Source of the DNA: G963676655 sp963676655
GTDB taxonomy: Bacteria; Verrucomicrobiota; Lentisphaeria; Victivallales; Victivallaceae
DNA length: 64,000 nucleotides
Reading direction: 5' to 3'
Assembly (NCBI GenBank): GCA_963676655.2
Contig: CAXXKX010000003.1
Coordinates: forward strand, 2,666,001 to 2,730,000
Shown piece after piece: positions 19,526 through 27,133 of this stretch. Numbering within the stretch: position 1 is the first letter of the stretch; every line of letters starts with the position of its first letter. Under the pieces are notes generated by a model. The model saw nothing but the letters and a program-made list of their open reading frames with translations, had not been told where the DNA came from and did no database searches. A program made the position numbers and the translations under genes.

Positions 19526-19684
19526 CATATAATCATATTGCATTTATTGAATAGCGCTGAAAGCGCGGCACATAGCATCAGCCTTTTAACGGGGGTGCAT
19601 ACCCTTGCTGGGTGATTGAGCATAGCGATTGAACCCCGGGAATAGTTAAAAAACATTAAAAGCCCTGAATGGGCGACATATAAT
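19526..19684 (+). mobile_element. Hairpin-rich insertion flanked by 8-bp direct repeats
   Basis: CATATAAT occurs at 19526-19533 and again at 19677-19684. Between them lie three hairpins: GCGCT-GAA-AGCGC (19554-19566), GGGT-GCAT-ACCC (19593-19604) and GCCC-TGAAT-GGGC (19662-19674). The locus at 9789-9826 has the same outer sequence (TCCGGC to GCCGGAGTAA) with one GTATAAT and no hairpin block, so it looks like the empty site. This supports insertion of a roughly 143-base non-coding element with target duplication. No protein is encoded. Confidence 0.55.
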
Positions 19685-19767
19685 GCAAGGAAATTATCAG
19701 CCGGAGTAATAGCGGAAGGATAATCAACGCGAAGTGACTATGGACCTGTCAAGGTTGGGGGCTGTTT

Positions 19768-20340
19768 CCTAATTACAGGCCCCATAATTACAGAATGGTG
19801 AAAAAATGAAAAATTTAAAAACAATTATTGTTTATTCTGTCTTGTTATTACTATTATTAAATGGGGTTATTGCTATTAATAGTTATTTTATTAGCTCTCA
19901 AGGATTTGTCCAGTCTCACGCTATCGTAAAGAATATGGATTCAAGAGAAATACATAATAAACAATTGAAAAAAACTGAAACTCCTGAATATATTGAGCTT
20001 AAGCATTCTATTGAAAGAGCATCGTATCAATTAAAAACTCTTTTTACAACGTCAGTTATTCAGTTGCCTTTATCTGTAATAGCTATGCTTCTAATTTTTG
20101 TTTTAAGGTTTCTTGAGGTCAAAACAGGAAAAAAACAGGAGCAAGAACATGAGGGCAAACCTTAAAGTCCTCATAGTGACTGATATAGGCCTTTGGGGGA
20201 CAGGAGATTTTCGCATCATTTGCAATGTCTGGATATAAGTAGTATATTTGGGTTGAGATGACACGGAAAAAAAGCTTAAATCAAATTTTTTACGGCAAAA
20301 CCTAGATCTAATAGGTGTTTGGGGATGATTTTATGACTTG
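19768..20340 (+). repeat. Segmental duplication, copy 1
   Basis: The 573-base unit starts with ATTACAG...CCCCATAATTACAGAA, contains the whole 119-residue gene and ends with the AGCTTAAATCAAATTTTTTA repeat. It recurs at 22349-22912. The coding part is almost identical in the two copies; the downstream part has diverged by several indels. Confidence 0.85.
19806..20165 (+). CDS. Small two-helix membrane protein, duplicate 1
   Basis: A 119-residue protein with an N-terminal helix (IIVYSVLLLLLLNGVIAI), an exposed middle of about 60 residues (SREIHNKQLKKTETPEY), and a second helix (SVIQLPLSVIAMLLIFVL) followed by a charged tail. The family is unknown to me. It differs from the copy at 22387 at only four residues (T6/I, Q36/L, H50/N and one F/I in the second helix), so the duplication is recent or held by gene conversion. 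Upstream GGTG is a weak ribosome site. Confidence 0.6.
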   Translation: MKNLKTIIVYSVLLLLLLNGVIAINSYFISSQGFVQSHAIVKNMDSREIHNKQLKKTETPEYIELKHSIERASYQLKTLFTTSVIQLPLSVIAMLLIFVLRFLEVKTGKKQEQEHEGKP

Positions 20341-20398
20341 TTTAAGTTCAAAAAACTGTTCAATATGGGGGCAGTACCTTGGTAAGGGAAGGAAACAG

Positions 20399-21184
20399 AT
20401 GAAAAAATATGTAATTTTATCTATTATTGTTTCTTCATTTATTATTGTTTTTGCAGTGTTCTGGGTTGTGAGGGGTAAATCAAGAGAAAAGGAACTCGAA
20501 GAATTAAGATTTACTTTTTTAACCTCTAACTCATCATTAATTGTCTTAATGTATAAACATCTCGAAAATGAGAAACTATCTAATAAACATGGCTCAATAA
20601 TCCTAACCTCAATTCATATGAAATTGATGATCTTGAAGGTTATGCTTTTATCGAAAGTTACAAATGATGACAGTAAAAGGTCCAGCATTTTAAGTGAGAT
20701 AAAGGGTAATAACAATATTTTGATTAAACAAATTACTTCGTCACCCGCTTTAAAAGGTAAAAGTGGAGCTTTGCTCAAAACTCTTACAATTTTGCTACAT
20801 CTTCCAATTTCAGCAGAAAACAAGGCGCTTGTTCAGAAATTTATGAAGGATAACTATTCCATTGCAAAGATAAGTACAGAAGATGAGAAAACGATATTTC
20901 GCTATAATTTTATGAAAGAATATTACTCGTTAACTCATGAAGAATTTTTATTTATGACTATTAGTTACTTGGAGGAATATACTAGCTTATTGCGCATTTT
21001 TTCACTTTATCACAATGGTAAAACATTCGAAATAAAAAGTATTTTACGCAACAAAATAATATACAATGATATTCTTATTTCGTTAATCATAAAACGTAAT
21101 GCAGGATATGATAAAGCAAGTTATGTGAAGTATAAAAAAAATTTAGTAATTCAAAACATTATTAACGGTACGCTTAACCCTTAA
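20399..21184 (+). CDS. Membrane-anchored protein of unknown function
   Basis: The ATG at 20399 follows AAGGGAAGGAAACAG and gives a 261-residue protein. The longer frame from 20315 runs through duplicated repeat sequence and is unlikely. One N-terminal helix (VILSIIVSSFIIVFAVFWVV) anchors a mostly helical soluble part (residues 30-261) rich in Lys, Leu and Ile. No motif or family is recognised. Lies in the orphan-gene island, after the second half of the repeat. Confidence 0.55.
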   Translation: MKKYVILSIIVSSFIIVFAVFWVVRGKSREKELEELRFTFLTSNSSLIVLMYKHLENEKLSNKHGSIILTSIHMKLMILKVMLLSKVTNDDSKRSSILSEIKGNNNILIKQITSSPALKGKSGALLKTLTILLHLPISAENKALVQKFMKDNYSIAKISTEDEKTIFRYNFMKEYYSLTHEEFLFMTISYLEEYTSLLRIFSLYHNGKTFEIKSILRNKIIYNDILISLIIKRNAGYDKASYVKYKKNLVIQNIINGTLNP

Positions 21185-21361
21185 CTTAGCGCCATTCGGG
21201 TTCTTTATCCCTTAAATAAACAACAAGGAGTTGCTGAGATGAATGGTGCTAAGTTAAGGTGAAAATAGTTGGCCCTTGGGGGTGCGGGTAGCACCAAAAG
21301 CTGGACCACTTGAATAGTGTGAAGCGGCTCCTGGATTATTTTCGTAGGGTATATTAATAGG

Positions 21362-22234
21362 ATGAAAAATATGTTAAAAAAAATATGGTTCTTGTTATTG
21401 TTTTTTATTGGTAGTTTACTTATTGCAGCCCCGGGAGATAGAAGGGGTTGGGGAACGCCCAATGTCCCACTGGGTTTGTCTTCTGCAGTCATTGAAGATG
21501 ATACAAAAAACATGCAAGTGAAATTAATACTAATGTTCATGCAAATTATTTTCAGTGACCAGGACGTTGATGCAAATATCATTGAAATGCTTTTTATGAA
21601 ATCATCAAACGGACTTTTACTTGGTGGGCCGACCGGGGAATTGCTCTGCTATCAGCTGGGATTCATTGATAAAGACGTTAAATTACTGAAAAAAATAGGG
21701 AAACAGCTTCCTGTCATTGAACTTTTGAGAATGCAAAGAAAAAAAATCGCTAAACAGCTTGGATTGGTTAAAGGTGTTAGTAGTGAAATACGTTTTTTGG
21801 TCTCAAAATCAAGAACTGATGCTATATCTCCTGACTGTTATGATATTTTGTATGGTGAATTCCCAGAAGAAGACAGCCATTTTGTAACTGCTATCTTTCG
21901 TCTTGATAAGACGGATTTTTGGGAAATCGATCAAAAAATAAAGATAGCTGTTTTTGCATTTATGAAAAAAGATGGAAAGTATAAGATATGCCTGCGGGAC
22001 TCATTTATAAATAATGAATCAATTCTACATTTAATTGGAATTGAATATAATAAAAAAGAAAACCGGTACAACCTAAACAAAAAAACTTATTTAAAACTTA
22101 AACAAAGATTAGAAAAGCTTAAGGCAGCAGATTTAAAAAATAAAACAAAAGATGAGAAACAAAAGCATGACCTAACAAAGATACGTTCAATGCGCGAGTG
22201 GATAATTCCATCATTTGAAGAGTCGGCAAAATAG
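21362..22234 (+). CDS. Secreted protein of unknown function
   Basis: A 290-residue protein with a signal peptide (IWFLLLFFIGSLLIAA, cleavage likely before PGDRRG). The mature part is mixed alpha/beta with a lysine-rich coiled stretch near residues 240-270 (LKLKQRLEKLKAADLKN). There is no recognised motif. The N-terminal mature segment RRGWGTPNVPLG is glycine- and proline-rich. It sits between the two copies of the duplicated membrane-protein gene and shares their low GC content. Confidence 0.55.
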   Translation: MKNMLKKIWFLLLFFIGSLLIAAPGDRRGWGTPNVPLGLSSAVIEDDTKNMQVKLILMFMQIIFSDQDVDANIIEMLFMKSSNGLLLGGPTGELLCYQLGFIDKDVKLLKKIGKQLPVIELLRMQRKKIAKQLGLVKGVSSEIRFLVSKSRTDAISPDCYDILYGEFPEEDSHFVTAIFRLDKTDFWEIDQKIKIAVFAFMKKDGKYKICLRDSFINNESILHLIGIEYNKKENRYNLNKKTYLKLKQRLEKLKAADLKNKTKDEKQKHDLTKIRSMREWIIPSFEESAK

Positions 22235-22348
22235 AGTCTGTCAGAAAAAAATCTTTTAAATTCTCTAGGAGGGCTTTTAGGCGGTGGAGGAAAATATGAA
22301 AAATATGGGTTCTTTGGGGACTCTCCTATATAGAGACCCATAATTAGA

Positions 22349-22912
22349 CTCCTATTACAGACCCCCTAATTACAGAATGGTGGAAAATGAAAAATTTAAA
22401 AATAATTATTGTTTATTCTGTCTTGTTATTACTATTATTAAATGGGGTTATTGCTATTAATAGTTATTTTATTAGCTCTCAAGGATTTGTCCTGTCTCAC
22501 GCTATCGTAAAGAATATGGATTCAAGAGAAATAAACAATAAACAATTGAAAAAAACTGAAACTCCTGAATATATTGAGCTTAAGCATTCTATTGAAAGAG
22601 CATCGTATCAATTAAAAACTCTTTTTACAACGTCAGTTATTCAGTTGCCTTTATCTGTAATAGCTATGCTTCTAATTATTGTTTTAAGGTTTCTTGAGGT
22701 CAAAACAGGAAAAAAACAGGAGCAAGAACATGAGGGCAAACCTTAAAGTCCTTATAGTGGCTGATATAGGCCTTTGGGGACAGGAGGTTTTTACATCATT
22801 TGCACTGCCAGGGAATAAGCAGTATATTTAATCGAGATGACCCTGGAAGAAGCTTAAATCAAAAATTTTTACGTCAAAAAATAGTTTTGGGGGGATTTTA
22901 GACTTGTTTAAA
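22349..22912 (+). repeat. Segmental duplication, copy 2
   Basis: Partner of 19768-20340. It includes the 119-residue gene at 22387 and the downstream AGGAGGTTTTTACATCATTT and AAGCTTAAATCAAAAA segments. Relative to copies A and C, it has lost AGATCTAATAGGTG. Beyond it, up to the small reading frame at 23026, nothing further is recognised. Confidence 0.85.
22387..22746 (+). CDS. Small two-helix membrane protein, duplicate 2
   Basis: A 119-residue near-identical copy of the protein at 19806, with the same two membrane helices and charged tail (KTGKKQEQEHEGKP). Four residue differences are seen. Conservation of the reading frame in both copies argues that the product matters. Function unknown. 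Confidence 0.6.
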   Translation: MKNLKIIIVYSVLLLLLLNGVIAINSYFISSQGFVLSHAIVKNMDSREINNKQLKKTETPEYIELKHSIERASYQLKTLFTTSVIQLPLSVIAMLLIIVLRFLEVKTGKKQEQEHEGKP

Positions 22913-23025
22913 TTCATAAAACTGTTGAACATGGGTGCGGATTCCTATAACAGGCCCTGCTGTAAAGGTTTTTCCCTATGTGGATTTTGTTATTCACATG
23001 CCAAAACCTTAAGGATTTGAATGCT

Positions 23026-23118
23026 ATGTATAAATTTCTTCTTAAAATATGCTGTATATTCTTGTTATATTATCTAGTAAGGCAAATTCAACGATGTACA
23101 TCACAGAATTATAATTGA
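23026..23118 (+). CDS. Possible 30-residue hydrophobic peptide
   Basis: ATG at 23026 opens a 30-codon frame (MYKFLLKICCIFLLYYLVRQ and ten more residues) ending in TGA. AAGGA lies ten bases upstream. A basic start, one hydrophobic stretch and cysteines could make a small membrane peptide. It is short enough to be chance in AT-rich DNA; listed because it directly precedes a secreted-protein gene. Confidence 0.2.
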   Translation: MYKFLLKICCIFLLYYLVRQIQRCTSQNYN

Positions 23119-23133
23119 GGATTAATACGTATC

Positions 23134-23637
23134 ATGAGAATAAAAATGCAATTCATCCCCAAAAGTGCTCTCATAGTATTTTTCTTCTTCTTATCTTTTT
23201 TGACTGTTGCAGGTGAAGTAAAGGTAGAATCTTATCACATTTATTCTATAGGTGCAAGGTATCATAAGATTAACAAAAGATTTGAGTTTTTCTCTGAAAA
23301 CGGAATTACCCCTCAGTATCCAGCTTTATTAGGTCGTTATAGCCTAAATACCCCAGGATGTGTCGTATGGTCAATTGTAACAATTCCCTATTATACTATC
23401 AAGGCAAATCCGCAAGTTTCAGAAATGATGCGACAAACTTATTATATTTCGGATGTTACATTTGGACTTATAGGATACTACCTTGTAGGCACTCCATTTT
23501 ATATTGTCGAAAAAGTTTTTTGGGACGGACCGTGTTATCTATATTCATCAATATTCGGCAACGATAAAAAGCCTGAGAATAAGAATGAAGTTATGACATC
23601 TAAGAATAATTCTGATTGTCATAAAAAGGCAAATTGA
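23134..23637 (+). CDS. Secreted or membrane protein of unknown function
   Basis: A 167-residue protein with an N-terminal signal helix (SALIVFFFFLSFLTVAGE). A moderately hydrophobic C-terminal region (YYISDVTFGLIGYYLVGTPF) and a hydrophilic tail follow. The spacing P-x-Y-x-x-x-K and the closing GPCYLYSSIFG are loosely like small YceK-type lipoproteins, but there is no lipobox and I do not assign the family. GAGGATTAATACG precedes the start. Confidence 0.5.
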   Translation: MRIKMQFIPKSALIVFFFFLSFLTVAGEVKVESYHIYSIGARYHKINKRFEFFSENGITPQYPALLGRYSLNTPGCVVWSIVTIPYYTIKANPQVSEMMRQTYYISDVTFGLIGYYLVGTPFYIVEKVFWDGPCYLYSSIFGNDKKPENKNEVMTSKNNSDCHKKAN

Positions 23638-23678
23638 GAGTGTCCAGCGAGTTCCATGTGAAAAACAAGGGAATATTT

Positions 23679-24110
23679 ATGATTCTGAAAACTAGATTTA
23701 TCATGCTTTTAATATTGCATTTATGTGTTTTGCTTAGTGGTTGTGGTAGCGAAAATAAAACAAAAATCACTCAAAAAATAATTTTCATGAAGCGCGAAGC
23801 TAGAATTAGTATGATTAAAGCAATCCTGGATAATAAGAAAATTTCAATTAATGAACATTCAGAAAATTTAAAAAAGCGTAAGATAATACCTCATGATCTA
23901 TTTTATAACCCTCATATTAATTACTGGAATGAATTCTTTTTTTTTAAAAATGAGCTATATGAGGATTATATAAATATGTACTGTGCGTTTCCTTATCATT
24001 CAAAAAAGTATAAATATATTGCTATTACTTTTGGAGGTGTAAAGAGATTTTTTAGGAACCCTCCGAACTTTGATAAAAAATATCCTGATTATCCTATTGG
24101 TGATGAATAA
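23679..24110 (+). CDS. Putative lipoprotein of unknown function
   Basis: The ATG at 23679 follows AAGGGAATATTT. A 143-residue product starts MILKTRFIMLLILHLCVLLSGC, with LSGC as a good lipobox, so a lipid-anchored periplasmic protein is expected. The mature part is lysine- and aromatic-rich (FFFKNELYEDYINMYCAF). No family is recognised. The gene begins 41 bases after the 23134 gene, so the two may be co-transcribed. Confidence 0.55.
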   Translation: MILKTRFIMLLILHLCVLLSGCGSENKTKITQKIIFMKREARISMIKAILDNKKISINEHSENLKKRKIIPHDLFYNPHINYWNEFFFFKNELYEDYINMYCAFPYHSKKYKYIAITFGGVKRFFRNPPNFDKKYPDYPIGDE

Positions 24111-24204
24111 TGTACCTTTCGGGTCTGATATACATATATGGTTCCAACGTTGATCAACATAGTTTATGATAAACTGATGACTTAATAAGTTAAGGGGGTA
24201 TTTA

Positions 24205-24516
24205 ATGAGGACAAAGTTATTGCCAACAGGATTGATAATAATCGGAGCATTAATTGTTTTTTATTCTGAAACAATAGTCTTTTCATGGATAGAAAGTCTT
24301 ATAGGAATAGAAGCGATAGTGGGCAAAGACAATGTTGTTTATCGTGAGGACGGAGGGTATGTCTACACAAATCCGGGAGCAATGATTTTGTGGATTGGTT
24401 CTGTTTCTCTTGTTGGGATAATATTAATTGTATGGGGCATTGTCTTTTATATCAAACGCTTCAACCTCCAAAAAACATCAACGGAACAAAAACAAGACAC
24501 AAAAAACGCGGAATAA
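24205..24516 (+). CDS. Small two-helix membrane protein
   Basis: A 103-residue protein with helices LLPTGLIIIGALIVFYSETI and AMILWIGSVSLVGIILIVWG, a 35-residue loop with acidic character between them, and a charged tail rich in Lys and Gln. A good GGGGG site lies seven bases upstream of the ATG. It is the last gene of the orphan island. No family known to me. Confidence 0.5.
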   Translation: MRTKLLPTGLIIIGALIVFYSETIVFSWIESLIGIEAIVGKDNVVYREDGGYVYTNPGAMILWIGSVSLVGIILIVWGIVFYIKRFNLQKTSTEQKQDTKNAE

Positions 24517-24563
24517 ACACGCTAAATGCGGGGGTAAATGCTAATACCTTTGGGGGCAATCCC

Positions 24564-24628
24564 TGTTTTTACCTGACTCCAACCTTTTTTTACAGGCGAG
24601 GAAGCCTGCATGCGGACGGGACGTCTTC
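24564..24628 (+). repeat. Direct repeat near right side of the AT-rich island
   Basis: TACCTGACTCCAACCTTTTT through AAGCCTGCATGCGGACG matches 18983-19049. It lies between the last orphan gene and the convergent dehydrogenase gene. Confidence 0.6.
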
Positions 24629-24696
24629 TCTCCCAGGGAAAATGCATGCGGACGAGACGTCCGCGTTAAGGAAGGGGCATTAAATAATAAATTCCA

Positions 24697-25689
24697 TCAG
24701 TTATTGACAATTACTATTTTCAATGACTCTTCAGGTTTATCAAAACGTTTTTGGAACGCTTCGTTAATTTTATCCAGTTCGACTACATCGGTTACGATGG
24801 ATTTTAAGTCGATATTGTTATCTTTGATGAACTTGACGTTTTCCGGGTACTCGTCAGGCGTGAAATAGAACGACCAGACCAGGGTCCGCTCATACCATTC
24901 CTGCAGTTCGTACTGGCCTTCCAGTCCGACATAGGTGCAGATAGACGCGCCTTCACGGGTGCTTTTGAAAACCGATTCGGTCGCTTTGGGGTGGCGCACG
25001 AAAGTATAGGCTTTGTCCGCGCCGAGACCGTCACATAGCTCCTTGATCTTCGAGATCGCGTCTTCTTTAACCGGATTAACAGTGTAAGCGGCCCCAAGCT
25101 CGCTGGCCTTTGCCAAACGCTGATCGACGGTATCCAGCGCGATGATCGTTTTGACCCCGGCGGCTTTCAGGAACATGACCTGCAGCAGTCCCAATGGTCC
25201 CATCCCCCAGACGCAGACTTTGTCGTCCGCTTCCGGCTTAAGGCGGCGCAATCCCCGCAGCGGCACCCCGATCGCGTCCGACAGCAGTGACGCGGTTATA
25301 AAATCCGCATCTTCCGGGCAGGGGAAAAGCAATTTTTCATTGAAAACAGAATACTCCTGGAAGCCGCCTTCAATAAACGCCTTGCTCTGGCAATTGATCG
25401 GAACCCCGGCTTTGCAATAGGCGCATTCGCCGCAGCCCAGAATCGCGTAGCAGACTACTTTATCTCCGACTTTATACTTATTTGCCCCTTCGCCGCAGGC
25501 GACGACTACGCCGGCCGACTCGTGGCCGTGTACCGGTTCGCCATCAGACGCGTCATTGTTCCACCAAGTGTCGGAACCGCAAATTGAACATGCCTTGATC
25601 TGCACCAGGTACTCCCCGGGCCCCGGCTGCGTTTTTTCCACGTCTTTGACGGTTATTGTTTTTTTTCCGGTATGGATTGCCGATTTCAT
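24697..25689 (-). CDS. Zinc-dependent alcohol dehydrogenase (MDR family)
   Basis: The start at 25689 (MKSAIHTGKKTITV) has AGGGAAATAATACC before it and gives a 330-residue protein of normal length; the upstream reading frame overlaps the neighbour and is not used. Catalytic zinc ligands are seen in CSICGSD and GHES. The structural zinc cysteines are in GCGECAYCKAGVPINC. The NAD-binding loop is WGMGPLGLLQV. It probably oxidises a polyol or sugar alcohol at a secondary hydroxyl, as in sorbitol or threonine dehydrogenases. It starts four bases after the oxidoreductase gene and shares its promoter. Confidence 0.85.
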   Translation of the reverse strand: MKSAIHTGKKTITVKDVEKTQPGPGEYLVQIKACSICGSDTWWNNDASDGEPVHGHESAGVVVACGEGANKYKVGDKVVCYAILGCGECAYCKAGVPINCQSKAFIEGGFQEYSVFNEKLLFPCPEDADFITASLLSDAIGVPLRGLRRLKPEADDKVCVWGMGPLGLLQVMFLKAAGVKTIIALDTVDQRLAKASELGAAYTVNPVKEDAISKIKELCDGLGADKAYTFVRHPKATESVFKSTREGASICTYVGLEGQYELQEWYERTLVWSFYFTPDEYPENVKFIKDNNIDLKSIVTDVVELDKINEAFQKRFDKPEESLKIVIVNN

Positions 25690-25693
25690 GGTA

Positions 25694-26761
25694 TTATTTC
25701 CCTTGTTCTTTTTTGTAGATTTCTTCAATGACCGCAATGTCCTGAGCCGCGTCGGCCAGACCGGAGACGATTTTGCCCGACAGGATCTGTTCAATAAAAG
25801 CTTCAGCTTGTAATCTGAATGCCCATTGCCGATTGTCTTCGAGGACCAGATTGCGGTGTAAATCACCGGTTTCACTGTAGATTTCAACCTGCGCGGCGGT
25901 CTGCATATCCAGCGGGGGAGGGGTTTTGATCACGACTCCGGCCTTCTCATAATAAAGCTCGGTTACCTCATCCCAGCGGTGCATCGCGAAGTTGACGCAG
26001 AACTCCATGACCCCGAGAGTGTCGTCGAAACAGAAATCTACAACCCGGACGCCGCCGGCGTTTTTTACGGCTTTGACCTCTGGTGTAGCTGTCGCCAGAT
26101 GGCGCAGTAGATTGATCGAATGGCAGCCGGTGTCGAGCAAACCGTAATAGGGATTGTCAAATGAATAGAACGTTGCGTCACGCGGCGTGTCCAGCCATTC
26201 CGGGCCGGGATCGAGTACGGACGGATCAAAAGCCGGGATTTCTTCGGACCGGACCGGTTTGACCAGATCGGTGATCGCCGCGTCCCAGTGACTGCCGATA
26301 AAAGAATGGGTCCTGATGAACAACAGTTTTCCCCAGTCATTGGCCGCCTGCATCTTTTTCAGTTCCGCGATATTCGCCTCGTGACGCTTCATGTAACCGA
26401 CAATCACGCTCTTTCCGGCCGCGGTCGCCGCCTGATCAAGTTCAAGCGCTGATCCTATGCTCATAGCGGCCGGTTTTTCGGTAAAGACATGTTTACCGGC
26501 GGCCAGCGCCGCTTTAATATTCTGCAGATGGCACTGGACCGGGGTCAACACGTAAACCGCATCGATGTCCAGTTTCAACAGGTCATCGAGCGAAGTGACG
26601 CAATGTTGGATATTGAGCTTTTTGCCAAGACCGGTTACCACACTTTCACGGGAATCGCAAATTCCGACGATTTCCGCGTTTTCGACTGACTGCAGACATG
26701 GGATATGAGCCAATTGAGCCATATTCCCGCAGCCGACAACACCAATTTTTACCTTTTTCAT
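25694..26761 (-). CDS. Gfo/Idh/MocA-family oxidoreductase
   Basis: A 355-residue NAD(P)-dependent oxidoreductase. The Rossmann start is KIGVVGCGNMAQLAHIP. The conserved EKP motif is in HVFTEKPAAMSIGSA, and the C-terminal domain begins near residue 125. Family members interconvert the hydroxyl and keto forms of sugars, inositols or their derivatives. It is first in a two-gene operon with the zinc dehydrogenase, under a consensus promoter with a LacI-type operator. The pair may oxidise then further process one sugar (inference). Confidence 0.9.
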   Translation of the reverse strand: MKKVKIGVVGCGNMAQLAHIPCLQSVENAEIVGICDSRESVVTGLGKKLNIQHCVTSLDDLLKLDIDAVYVLTPVQCHLQNIKAALAAGKHVFTEKPAAMSIGSALELDQAATAAGKSVIVGYMKRHEANIAELKKMQAANDWGKLLFIRTHSFIGSHWDAAITDLVKPVRSEEIPAFDPSVLDPGPEWLDTPRDATFYSFDNPYYGLLDTGCHSINLLRHLATATPEVKAVKNAGGVRVVDFCFDDTLGVMEFCVNFAMHRWDEVTELYYEKAGVVIKTPPPLDMQTAAQVEIYSETGDLHRNLVLEDNRQWAFRLQAEAFIEQILSGKIVSGLADAAQDIAVIEEIYKKEQGK

Positions 26762-26792
26762 TGATAATTTTCCTTACTAGAAATTGTATACG

Positions 26793-26836
26793 GCAACTGT
26801 TGCATAATATTATAGTCCCGCAATTTGAATTGTCAA
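26793..26836 (-). promoter_or_regulatory. Promoter with LacI-type operator
   Basis: On the minus strand TTGACA (26831-26836) and TATAAT (26809-26814) are 16 bases apart, both perfect matches. Five bases downstream of the -10 lies the palindrome GCAACAGTTGC (26793-26803), where the transcript should begin. A palindrome of this size with a central unpaired base at +1 is typical for LacI-family repressors. The LacI-family gene at 27134 is divergently placed and is the obvious candidate repressor. Confidence 0.7.
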
Positions 26837-26963
26837 TAGTCGGAGTATATATTTCAAAGTAAAAAAAATAAAATGGTAGTTCGTTATTTTTTCTCTAGGT
26901 GAATCCACCCCTCATTAATTGATGCTGCCTTTTCGGGATAGCGCAATCAGGGCGAAATGCAGT

Positions 26964-27032
26964 TGGAGGGCGAGAGTCTCTCGAGCCGCCCGGCTGCACG
27001 GCATGTCCGGCTCGAGGGTCTCTCGCCTTCCA
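26964..27032. repeat. Long imperfect inverted repeat
   Basis: The left arm TGGAGGGCGAGAGTCTCTCG continues with AGCC. It pairs with GGCTCGAGGGTCTCTCGCCT followed by TCCA, giving about 24 base pairs with three mismatches around a 21-base centre. It lies about 100 bases upstream of the LacI gene and is much more GC-rich than its surroundings. It may be a small inserted element or a transcript hairpin. Between 26762 and 27133 nothing else is supported besides the promoter. Confidence 0.6.
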
Positions 27033-27133
27033 GGAATGAATGACCGGATCTAAACTTTATAGCAGTTTGATCTTATGGTTATGCATGTTTGGGGCAGGAA
27101 AAAAGTGATGGAATGCAACCAAAAGGAATATTC

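Noticed and set aside
25690..25887. N-terminal extension of 66 residues on the zinc alcohol dehydrogenase
   Set aside because: It overlaps the neighbouring oxidoreductase gene, and the internal ATG has a good ribosome site and gives normal family length.
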